From contig CAVZOP010000002.1 of the NCBI GenBank assembly GCA_963776935.1, positions 124,001 through 188,000 on the forward strand: a stretch of DNA of 64,000 nt, given 5' to 3'. The stretch comes from JALOLG01 sp963776935. GTDB lineage: Bacteria > Actinomycetota > Acidimicrobiia > Acidimicrobiales > Ilumatobacteraceae. Position 1 is the first letter of the stretch. Each line of letters opens with the position of its first letter. This document shows, in pieces, positions 26,273 through 33,418 of the stretch. Position numbers and translations under genes: made by a program. The notes beneath the pieces were generated by a model, which saw only the letters and a program-made list of their open reading frames with translations, was not told the origin of the DNA and searched no databases.

Positions 26273-26695
26273 ATGGGAGTCGAAGCGAACAAGCAGACGC
26301 TCGACGAGTTTGATCGGTTGCTCGGTGCCGAGGATCTATCGGCACTCGATCGGCTGTGTTTGCCCGAGATGGTCAACCACGCGCTCGCGCCCGACCGGCC
26401 AGCGGGGCTGGCAGGCACGCGTGAGTTCCTCGAAACGATGGGGCGGCGTCAGATGACGCACGAGGGCTGGAGTCGGCTCGTCGTTGTCGCCGAGGGTGAC
26501 TACATCGTGCAGTACGGCTCCCGGCATGGCCGCTGGCATGGTGGTCGGTTCATGGGGGTCGAAGCAGAGCCTGGTGACTACGACCGGGGGTTCGCGGCTA
26601 TGTATCGCTTCGTCGGTGATCGCATCGCCGAGCGTTGGGCCGTGCGGGACGACCTGACGATGCTGCGTCAACTTGGCGCGCTACGAGAGGACTAA
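26273..26695 (+). CDS. SnoaL-like / ester cyclase-family protein
   Basis: 140 residues from ATG 26273. A cone-shaped alpha+beta barrel protein of the SnoaL type is suggested by the N-terminal TLDEFDRLLGAEDLSALDRLCLPEMVNHA, the central REFLETMGRRQMTHEGW, and the strand pattern GDYIVQYGSRHGRWHGGRFMG with MYRFVGDRIAERWAVRDDLTMLRQLG at the end, where the E-W-x-D-x-L-x-L-QLG closure is typical. Members range from polyketide cyclases to unknown small-molecule enzymes, so the substrate cannot be set. It is a lone cargo gene. Confidence 0.75.
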   Translation: MGVEANKQTLDEFDRLLGAEDLSALDRLCLPEMVNHALAPDRPAGLAGTREFLETMGRRQMTHEGWSRLVVVAEGDYIVQYGSRHGRWHGGRFMGVEAEPGDYDRGFAAMYRFVGDRIAERWAVRDDLTMLRQLGALRED

Positions 26696-27110
26696 CGGGA
26701 ACACCAGGACGACCTCGGCGGGCGGCGTTCAGCCGCGCCGGATCGCCCCGATCGCGAGCGCTTGCCACGTACCGATCGGCAGTTCGGACGCGCCGGAAGC
26801 GGGCTTGATTCGTTCGACCGGGCGGGGCCGCCGACGAACGCGGCGTGTGGCGGAATTATGCGTAGACCCTCTGCGTGTTGTATGGTCCGAGATCGGCGGG
26901 TTAGGCGAGGCGGAGGGTTGTCTTGGCGGACGGACATCCAAGCGACAAGGCGCGATGCAGTTGCGCGGAACTGCAGCGCACTCGACAAGATCTGCGCGCT
27001 CCGCTCTCGCCACACGACGACCGAGGACTGATCACATTCTGCTGGCGCGGGAGCGCCAGCCGACGGCGGGCGGGCAGACGGGCGCCGTTCGCATCACCAC
27101 AGAGGGGAAA
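26696..27110 (+). other. 415-bp stretch without a convincing gene
   Basis: Several frames are open (for example from a TTG at about 26923) but none shows family-like sequence or good codon use. A short perfect hairpin TGGCGC-GGGA-GCGCCA is near 27044-27059, and a ribosome site AGAGGGGA precedes the gene at 27111. A promoter for that gene probably lies here. Confidence 0.5.
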
Positions 27111-27323
27111 ATGATGAGAGCAATTACACGCAAACGACTGATGGGGGTGCTCATTGCGGGCACCTTCACGGTCGCTCTGTCAGCACCAGCGTTGGCGGAA
27201 GGTGACACGCCACCCGAAGAGCCGGCCAAATGCAATTCGGGCCGTGGCAACGACAGCGAGACGACGCCGGCAACCGACTGTGATCCGGGCAACTCCGGGG
27301 GTCACAACAACGGTGGCGACTGA
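27111..27323 (+). CDS. Small secreted Gly/Asn-rich peptide
   Basis: 70 residues from ATG 27111. A Sec signal peptide is clear: basic MMRAITRKR, hydrophobic LMGVLIAGTFTVALSA and an APALA cleavage site, leaving a ~41-residue mature peptide, acidic and Gly/Asn/Ser-rich (PAKCNSGRGNDSE, DCDPGNSGGHNNGG), with two Cys that could form a disulfide. No family is recognised. A secreted small peptide as cargo on an island could be a toxin, signal or binding peptide; there is no adjacent immunity or transporter gene. A terminator hairpin follows 27 bp after the stop. Confidence 0.6.
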   Translation: MMRAITRKRLMGVLIAGTFTVALSAPALAEGDTPPEEPAKCNSGRGNDSETTPATDCDPGNSGGHNNGGD

Positions 27324-27663
27324 ACACTGCTGAGGCTGAATCTGTCGAGTGGAGCGGCGGTCCGTGTGACGGGTCGCCGCTCCCCCGGACCCTCGAGTGT
27401 CGAGCACATAATGCCCGCTCGCTCGGCGCTCGTTCTGTCGAGTGTGAAGCGGGCGTTTGCTGACGGCACACGTGTGGCGACGTTCGCTGTACGGTCGTCG
27501 CTCGTGGGGAGCGGCCGGTCGCAGCCCGATCCGATCTTGAAGGACCGTGCAGCGCTGGCAGCGTTGGTCGACGCCGGCTTGACGCTCGACGAGTCTCACA
27601 GTTCGTCCAACCGCTGGCCGGGCCATCTCGACGGATGAAGTTCGCCGGCTACCACTCGGCACC
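27324..27663 (+). other. Stretch with terminator and a doubtful 90-codon frame
   Basis: After the terminator hairpin, a 90-codon frame (27366-27638) overlaps the hairpin and has no family-like sequence; part of it (DRAALAALVDAGLTLDES) looks protein-like, so a decayed gene is possible. Nothing else is seen before the helix-turn-helix gene. Confidence 0.4.
27351..27383 (+). terminator. Hairpin after the secreted-peptide gene
   Basis: GGAGCGGCG (27351-27359) pairs with CGCCGCTCC (27375-27383); the 15-nt loop has an inner CCGT/ACGG pair. It is followed by CCC rather than T residues, as is usual in high-GC genomes. Confidence 0.65.
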
Positions 27664-27969
27664 GTGCTCGCGCACTCCCGCCGTTCCCTCCTAAAGACGG
27701 CGCACCTCCTCGCCGATCTCGCGGAGGTCTGGACTGATGGCCCAGGAGTCGACCCGGCGTTCCTGCGGACTGGCCCGCAACGAGGTCGACGGCTTGGCGA
27801 GGGCGTGCTTGACGAGGTGGCTCGCGTGTACCGCCAGGCCTGGATCGAGGGGCGGCCAGTGAACGAGGCGGTGCGCGAGAAGTTCACGCTGTCGAAGGAC
27901 GGTGCAGCAAAGAGGATCAGCGCCGCGCGAGCCGCCGGTCTGCTCGACGGGATCGGAGGACGGTCATGA
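27664..27969 (+). CDS. Helix-turn-helix protein preceding the integrase
   Basis: 101 residues from GTG 27664. The second half (LDEVARVYRQAWIEGRPVNEAVREKFTLSKDGAAKRISAARAAGLLDG) is the short helix-turn-helix block found in small actinobacterial proteins encoded next to tyrosine integrases, where it probably controls integrase expression or serves as an accessory excision factor. Its stop overlaps the integrase ATG by 4 bp (ATGA), so the two are translated together. DNA contact is inferred from the fold. Confidence 0.7.
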   Translation: MLAHSRRSLLKTAHLLADLAEVWTDGPGVDPAFLRTGPQRGRRLGEGVLDEVARVYRQAWIEGRPVNEAVREKFTLSKDGAAKRISAARAAGLLDGIGGRS

Positions 27970-29074
27970 GAGGCAGTGTGAAGCGTTCGGGAAGCGGCTG
28001 GGGGTTCGTGTTCGACGTCCCCACGGTCGACGGTGGTCGACGTCAGGTCCGTCGACGAGGGTTCGCCACGCAGAAGGCGGCCAACACGGCAATGCGTGAC
28101 GCGATCGCCGACGCTCGCGGCGGCACACTCGTCACTCCATCGCGTTTGACGCTCGGTCAGTACCTCACCGGGACGTGGCTACCGACCGTCGAACGGCGTG
28201 TGCGACCGACGACCGCTGACGGGTATCGACGAGCGATCTCGAAGCACATCACACCGGCGCTCGGCGGCGTCGAGCTGCAGGCGCTCGACGTTCCCACGAT
28301 CGCACGGTGGGTCGCGTCGTTGTGCGAAGGCGGCCCGTCGGCGAAGACGGTTCGCAACGTTCACGGCGTGCTGTCGAAGGCGTTGGCCGACGCGATGCGG
28401 TTGTCGCTCGTCACGCGCAACGCGGCGCACCGGGCGGAACTCCCGTCGCTGCCGGCCCAACGGGCGCGGATATGGACGGTCGAGCAGATCACCGCGTTCC
28501 TCGACCACGTAGCTGCGGATCGGTGGGCGCCGATGTGGCGGCTGCTCGCGACGACGGGGATGCGCCGCGGCGAAGCGGTCGGGCTCCGGTGGGGTGACGT
28601 AAACATTGAGGCGGGCACGGTCACGATCACGAACCAACGCACGATCGCAGGGGGCACCGTCGTTGAGGGCGAACCGAAAACGGCGGCCGGCCGGCGGACG
28701 ATCTCGATCGACAAGGGCACACTGACCGCTCTCAGGTCGTGGCGGCGCCGCCAGGCCGAGGAACGGTTGCTGATGGGCGCCGGCTGGCGCGGCGACTATG
28801 TGTTCACGTGGCCGACTGGAGAGCCGATTGGCCGCAGAAGGTCACGAAGTGGTTCAGGGCGCACGTCGGCGAGCTGGGGCTGCCACAGATCGGCGTACAC
28901 GGCCTGCGGCACTCCGCGGTCACGTGGATGATCGCGTCGGGCGAATCACCGAAGGTCGTCACGCACCGCCTCGGCCACGCTCACGTCTCGATTACCTTGC
29001 AGCTCTACGCGCACGTCCTACCGGCCCACGACCGGGCGGCCGCGGATGCATTCGCCGCGGTGCTCGATGGCTAA
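27966..29074 (+). pseudogene. Tyrosine-family site-specific integrase, frame broken near 28830
   Basis: Residues 1-60 form an arm-binding AP2-like domain (SGSGWGFVFDVPTVDGGRR), 60-160 the SAM-like core-binding domain (LGQYLTGTWLPTVERRVRPTTADGYR), and then the catalytic domain with Arg200 (TTGMRRGEAVGLRWGD). At about 28830 the frame changes by one missing base; the next frame carries the His-x-x-Arg box HGLRHSAVTWM, the LGHAHVSIT box and the catalytic Tyr in LQLYAHV, ending at 29074. All catalytic residues exist if the frame is joined. It would insert the element at the tRNA-Lys 3' end. Confidence 0.88.
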
Positions 29075-29960
29075 GGCGACTGACGCTTCCTGTCCATTGC
29101 GACGAAGTAGGCGTTCGCATTGGCGACCGATAGCTGCCATTCCGGGTTCTCCCAGTTGAGCAGCTTGCGGACCGTATCCAACATCGCGATATACCCGAAC
29201 AAGAGCACGCGCAGCGTCAAGATGACCTCGTCGGAGCCGATCGCAATTACCCCGTCCGGCATCCCGGGGGCGCGGTCGTCGACTTTCCGGACAAAGCGAG
29301 CGAGTCCGTAGACAGTGCCGTGCGTCGTCGCAGAGTGCAGCTTGTAAGTGAACTCACCCAGATCGTTCTTGTGCTGATCGAGCATCAAATCAGCGACGAG
29401 TCGCGTCGCAGAGGGTCGATTACATATCGACGGGGGCCCTTCTTCGAGGAAGGGATCGTCCCGATCCCCACATCGTCAGCGGTGCGAAGGATCCGCCCTT
29501 CGCGCTCACGGGCGTCGGACTCATTCCATCCGAGTGCTTCCTGTTCGCGAAGGCTGTAGAGCAGCTCGTTCTTGGACCGTCGAATCCGCTCCTCGAGCCC
29601 GAGTGCCGCGTCTCCAATCCAAACCGCGCGGGCCATCGCTTCCAACGCGGCCCGCGCCAGCGCACCGAACGTCGCCGGGCCGGACTTCGGGCTTCCGAGG
29701 AGTTCGCAGATGGACCACATGTGCCCTTCGGCTGCGGCCATTAAGAGATGGAGCGTTGTGATCGCGTCGTCAGCCGGCGTCTCACCCCACTCCCCCGCAT
29801 ACTTGCTCTGACGCTTCCGTTCGCGAGCGAGCACGCCGTCTTCGGGCGGCGTCCACTCGTGGATGGTTTCGCCGATCGCCAACAAACCGCGTAGATGTTC
29901 GGCGCACGGCGCAACCCGGGCCTTGAAGGCCTGGAGGTCGTATCCCGGCAGGTTCACCAT
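29071..29960 (-). pseudogene. Unknown helical protein of the element, probably one gene with a frame change near 29386
   Basis: A 191-codon frame from 29960 (MVNLPGYDLQAFKARVAPCAEHL, ALLAIG...HLLMAAAEGHMWSICELLG, ALARAALEAMARAVWI) ends at a TGA overlapping a second 105-codon frame that reads LMLDQHKNDLGEFTYKLHSATTHGTVYGLARFV. The join reads as one continuous helical protein of about 296 residues of the kind seen as hypothetical proteins in actinobacteria. Function unknown. It converges with the integrase and overlaps it by 4 bp, and the right arm sites begin 3 bp upstream of its start. Confidence 0.55.
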
Positions 29961-29963
29961 CTT

Positions 29964-29981
29964 GTGACCAATCCGTGACCA
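29964..29981. repeat. Right integrase arm-type sites (GTGACCA repeats)
   Basis: An 18-bp block, GTGACCAATCCGTGACCA, identical to 24501-24518 and in the same orientation, 36 bp from the tRNA-derived attR core. The block overlaps the probable promoter of the minus-strand gene starting at 29960. Confidence 0.65.
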
Positions 29982-30017
29982 GAGAGGCCGAATCGGCTGC
30001 GTCCTACCTGGTCAGAT

Positions 30018-30042
30018 GCGTGCGCCCCCAGGGATTCGAACC
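30018..30042. other. attR: 25-bp core within tRNA-Lys
   Basis: Right copy of the 25-bp repeat; it spans the last bases of the tRNA-Lys T-arm and acceptor stem plus three bases beyond, so integration leaves the tRNA gene whole. Confidence 0.85.
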
Positions 30043-30092
30043 CTGAACCAATGGATTAAGAGTCCACTGCTCTGCCGTTGAGCTAGAGGCGC
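30021..30092 (-). tRNA. tRNA-Lys (anticodon CTT)
   Basis: 72-nt cloverleaf on the minus strand. Acceptor GCGCCTC pairs with GGGGCGC, the D arm is AGCTCAACGGCAGAGC, the anticodon arm GTGGA-CTCTTAA-TCCAT has CTT at the centre, and the T arm contains GGTTCGAATCC. CCA is not encoded. It is the integration target of the element to its left. Confidence 0.97.
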
Positions 30093-30149
30093 GAAGCCCG
30101 GGCAGTGTAGGGGGCAACGCCGTGCCCCCCAAACTGCCAGGACACGTGG

Positions 30150-30224
30150 GGTGAGCGACGGGAATTGAACCCGCGGCCTTCAGGGCCACAACCTGATGCT
30201 CTAACCAACTGAGCTACGCCCACC
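30150..30224 (-). tRNA. tRNA-His (anticodon GTG)
   Basis: Minus-strand cloverleaf, 57 bp upstream of tRNA-Lys in the same direction. Acceptor GTGGGCG pairs with CGCTCAC, with the extra G at -1 opposite C73 that marks tRNA-His. The anticodon arm TCAGG-TTGTGGC-CCTGA shows GTG, and the T arm is GGTTCAATTCCC. The two tRNAs probably share a transcript. Confidence 0.97.
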
Positions 30225-30464
30225 ATGGGGAGCGACATTCTGCCACGACCGCGGTGCATCGCCACTATCTCGATTCGCGCGCCGGGCGCGCGACCTGGGC
30301 GGCCGCACCTGGCGGCGCGCTTCGGTTGACGGGGGTTCCCGGCGCCTCGCCCATCGGCAAGGATGTGTCATCGGGCCGTCGCGGACGAACGTCCAGACAC
30401 GGACGTGAACGACGAGAAGCGTTGTCCGATAGGCTAGGACGAACGGTATAGCGAGGATCGGACC

Positions 30465-31838
30465 ATGACGACAACGGATTCCGTAACATCTGATGCCATC
30501 ACGACGATCGCCCGACAGGTCACCGAACGTGAGATGCGGTTGTACAGCGAGCGCACGCGCGCGTCGCAGGTGGCGACCGACCGCGCCCGCAAGGTGCTGC
30601 CGGCGGGCGTCCCGTCGAGCTTCCAGGCCTACGACCCGCATCCGATCGTCGTGCGCCACGCGTCGGGCTCGCGGATGATCGACGTCGACGGCAACGAGTA
30701 CGTCGACTACGACATGGGCTTCGGCGCGCTGTTCGCCGGGCACATGCACCCGGCGGTGCGGCGCGCCGTCGAAGCCCAGCTCGACCACGGCACGTTGTAC
30801 GTCACACCGTGTGAGCTCGACGCCGAAGTCGGCGAGCTGCTTGCCGACCGGTACGGCTTGCCGATGTGGCGGCCGACCAACTCGGGCACCGAGGCCACGA
30901 TGGATGCCATCCGCCTCGCCCGTGGCGTCACCAAGCGCGAGAAGATCGTCAAGGTCGAAGGCGGGTACCACGGCCATCACGACGAGGTGATGATCTCCAA
31001 CAAGCCGCCGCTCGACAAGGCCGGACCGGCCGACGCGCCCAACTCCGTGCCACAGTCGGCCGGCATCACCCGGGGCACGATCGCAGACGTCATCGTGATC
31101 CCGTACAACGATCCCGACGCGCTCGAGCGGGCGCTGGCGAACGACGACGTCGCCTGCTTCATCCTCGAGCCGGTGATGGAGAACATCGGGATCTGCCTCC
31201 CGCTGCCCGGCTACCTCGAAGCGGTCAGGGAGATCACGGCCCGACATGGGACGCTGCTGATCTTCGACGAGGTCAAGACCGGAATCACCGCCGGCTACGG
31301 CGGGGCGACCGGAAAGCTCGGGGTGCAGCCCGACCTGATCACGCTCGCCAAGTCGATCGGCGGCGGCTTCCCGGTCGGGGCGTTCGGTGGCAAGCGCGAG
31401 TACATGAATCTCATCACGACGGGCGAGGTGCTGCACCTCGGCACGTACAACGGCAACCCGCTCGTCATGGCCGCGGTGAAGGCGACGCTCACGGAGGCCT
31501 GCACCCGACCGGTGGTCGAAGCGACGATCGCCCGCAACGCCCGGCTGGTCGCCGCCTGCGACGCGGTCATCCAGAAGTCAGGGATACCGGCCCACACCGT
31601 CGAGTTCGGCGCCAAGGGCTGCATCACGTGGTCGCGTGAGCCGGTCCGCAACTACCGCGACTACAAGGCGACCAACTTCGATCTCGCGTTCGCCCAGTGG
31701 ATCCACGGGATCAACCGGGGTGTGCTGCTGCCGCCGGGCCTCGACGAGCAGTGGCTGCTCTCGGTCGCCCACGACGACGCCGACTCGATGCGCTACGCCA
31801 CGGTGTTCGGGGAGTTCGTCGACGAGCTCGTCGGCTGA
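30465..31838 (+). CDS. Glutamate-1-semialdehyde 2,1-aminomutase-like class III aminotransferase
   Basis: 457 residues from ATG 30465. Class III PLP enzyme: the N-terminal VLPAGVPSSFQAYDPHPIVV, RPTNSGTEATMDAIRLAR, EGGYHGHHDEVM, LIFDEVKTG and LAKSIGGGFPVGAFGG (Schiff-base Lys in AKSIGGG) are in HemL order. True HemL proteins have the same SGTEA and YHGHHD blocks; however the long N-terminal extension and AKSIGGG in place of GKIIGGG suggest a related aminotransferase of unknown substrate rather than the haem-pathway enzyme. No other haem gene is nearby. A hairpin follows. Confidence 0.8.
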   Translation: MTTTDSVTSDAITTIARQVTEREMRLYSERTRASQVATDRARKVLPAGVPSSFQAYDPHPIVVRHASGSRMIDVDGNEYVDYDMGFGALFAGHMHPAVRRAVEAQLDHGTLYVTPCELDAEVGELLADRYGLPMWRPTNSGTEATMDAIRLARGVTKREKIVKVEGGYHGHHDEVMISNKPPLDKAGPADAPNSVPQSAGITRGTIADVIVIPYNDPDALERALANDDVACFILEPVMENIGICLPLPGYLEAVREITARHGTLLIFDEVKTGITAGYGGATGKLGVQPDLITLAKSIGGGFPVGAFGGKREYMNLITTGEVLHLGTYNGNPLVMAAVKATLTEACTRPVVEATIARNARLVAACDAVIQKSGIPAHTVEFGAKGCITWSREPVRNYRDYKATNFDLAFAQWIHGINRGVLLPPGLDEQWLLSVAHDDADSMRYATVFGEFVDELVG

Positions 31839-31906
31839 GCGCAGCGAGGCCGACCGGTCGCGCGAGCGCCAGCTTTGAACGGCCTGCGCAGACCGGTGAT
31901 GGGGTC

Positions 31907-31924
31907 TGGGGGCGCAGGCCCCCA
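31907..31924. terminator. Hairpin after the HemL-like gene
   Basis: TGGGGGC (31907-31913) and GCCCCCA (31918-31924) form a perfect 7-bp stem with a GCAG loop, 68 bp after the stop and 32 bp before the stop of the convergent gene. No T tract. Confidence 0.6.
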
Positions 31925-31956
31925 AGAGAGGTCGCCTGAGCGCGATCAGCCGTCGA

Positions 31957-32770
31957 TCAGCTCCAGCTGCGATCTTCGCGATAGCGCCCGACCGCGAGTG
32001 GGGTCGACCACTGCTTGCGCCGGCCGGAACCGGACGAGGCGAGGATCAACGCCACGCCACCCGCGGCGAGCACGACGACGGCGCCGATCACGAACGACAC
32101 CGAGCGCAACGCGAGCCGCGGCGACGCCTGGACCCAGGTGCTGTCGTCGATGGCCGGGACGAGATGCACCGGGATGATGTAACCGAACACGATCAAGCTG
32201 GCGGCGATGGCGAGCCCGAACTCACCGAGCGCGCGCACCAGCTCGCTGCGGTCGGGACGGGTGACGAGGGCGAGGAGCAGGATCAGCGCGCCGAGGGCGG
32301 CGACGATCGGCACGAACCAGCGCAGCACCGTGTCGAGCAGATCGAGGGTGCCGATCTTGGGGACGGGCAGGGTGATCGGAAGGCCGGGCACGTCGACGGC
32401 GCGTTCGTCGCGCACGATCTGGATCAGTTGCACGCCGCTGATGGTCACCGGATCCTCGTTCTCGCCGATGATCCGGCGGTGGGCGCTGTTGACGATGTCG
32501 GCCATCACCGTGGCGCCCGGTGTGCTGTCGATGATCGGGTCGATGAACACGGCGAGGTCGTTGGCCGAGAGCTCGAGCGTCGGAGCCGAAGCGTCGGCGA
32601 TGATGGCCGTCAGCTCACGTCGGATCTCGGCGTCGTTGAGGATCGCCTCCGCCTGATCGGCGTTGGCGGCGGGGCTGAACACGGCGCGCTCGGAGCCACC
32701 ATCCGCCCACCGCGAGGCTCAACGCCACACCGGCGAGCAGCAAGAGGACCCCCGACAAGCTGCGCCGCAC
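31957..32770 (-). pseudogene. Membrane protein (four-segment), frame broken near 32690
   Basis: From GTG 32770 a signal-anchor segment (RRSLSGVLLLLAGVALSLAVGG) is read, then the frame changes by one base around 32685-32710 and continues as VFSPAANADQAEAILNDAEIRREL, a soluble region and three transmembrane segments (WFVPIVAALGALILLLALV, FGLAIAASLIVFGYII, VSFVIGAVVVLAAGGVALIL). This is the order of a common actinobacterial membrane protein of unknown role. A shorter start (GTG 32682) would drop the first segment. It is divergent from the DUF983 gene. Confidence 0.6.
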
Positions 32771-32809
32771 TTGATGAGTCTCGCGGATCGACGCCCTACC
32801 CTGCGAGTA

Positions 32810-33226
32810 ATGGCCGCGCCGCCCGTCCGGAGCCGACCCGCGCTCGGCACGATGGTGCGCCGCGGACTGCTCCGCAAGTGCCCGTGGTGCGGCGATCGCC
32901 ACGCCTACTTCACGCGCTGGTTCTCCAAGCAGCCCGCCTGCCACAAGTGCGGTACACCGTGGCGTCGCGGTGATGTCGGGTTCGAGCTCGGCGCGGCGAC
33001 CGTCAACACGATCATCACGTTCATGGTGATCATCGTCGCCGGAGCGGTGGCGATGATCGCCACCTCGCCCGACATCCCGACGGTGACGATCGTCGTGTGC
33101 CTCGTGGTCGCGGCGGTGGTGATCCCGGTACTGATCTACCCGGTGACCTACACGCTCTGGCAGGCGCTCGATCTCGCCATGCGCCCGCCGGCGCCCGGCG
33201 ATCTTCCGTCGCCGCCGGTGTTGTAG
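32810..33226 (+). CDS. DUF983 zinc-ribbon membrane protein
   Basis: 138 residues from ATG 32810. A zinc ribbon is seen as LLRKCPWCGDRHAYF and PACHKCGTPWRRGDVG (CPWC...CHKC), followed by two transmembrane segments (NTIITFMVIIVAGAVAMIA, TIVVCLVVAAVVIPVLIYPV) and the WQALDLAMRPP end. DUF983 proteins are conserved in actinobacteria and proteobacteria near oxidase genes but their job is not known. It stands between the membrane gene and recA, 36 bp ahead of the recA LexA box. Confidence 0.9.
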   Translation: MAAPPVRSRPALGTMVRRGLLRKCPWCGDRHAYFTRWFSKQPACHKCGTPWRRGDVGFELGAATVNTIITFMVIIVAGAVAMIATSPDIPTVTIVVCLVVAAVVIPVLIYPVTYTLWQALDLAMRPPAPGDLPSPPVL

Positions 33227-33261
33227 GAGCTGGCTCGTCGAATCCGCGGGAAAGGCTTGTA

Positions 33262-33275
33262 CGAACGACTGTTCG
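33262..33275. promoter_or_regulatory. LexA (SOS) box upstream of recA
   Basis: CGAACGACTGTTCG matches the actinobacterial CGAAC-N4-GTTCG operator exactly. It is 143 bp upstream of the recA ATG at 33419, consistent with a LexA-controlled promoter and a long leader. Confidence 0.85.
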
Positions 33276-33418
33276 AAGATTACAGTGGTGTCATTCGCCG
33301 TCGCGAGCCGGCTGCGAACCCGCCGCACGGATCACTGTCACACCCCCTCCGTACGGTCGGTAAGCAACCGATCGGGCTCACCGCCCCCACATCACTCAAA
33401 GCTTCGAAAGGCAGATCG

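Larger units (their letters stand above)
24357..30042. mobile_element. Integrated element at tRNA-Lys(CTT), bounded by 25-bp direct repeats
   Basis: The 25 bp at 24357-24381 are identical to 30018-30042, which is the 3' end of the tRNA-Lys gene. The element of about 5.66 kb between them lies against the tRNA 3' end, leaves the tRNA intact on the right and places a displaced 3' end on the left, as tyrosine integrases do. Inside are a membrane protein with an acidic tail, a YegP-like gene, small LexA-linked frames, a SnoaL-like gene, a secreted peptide, a helix-turn-helix gene, an integrase and an unknown minus-strand gene. No replication, packaging or conjugation gene is seen, so it is a small genomic island or decayed prophage remnant. 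Confidence 0.85.

Noticed and set aside
27366..27638. A 90-codon frame upstream of the helix-turn-helix gene
   Set aside because: It begins inside a terminator hairpin and lacks family-like sequence; kept only as a note in the intergenic entry.
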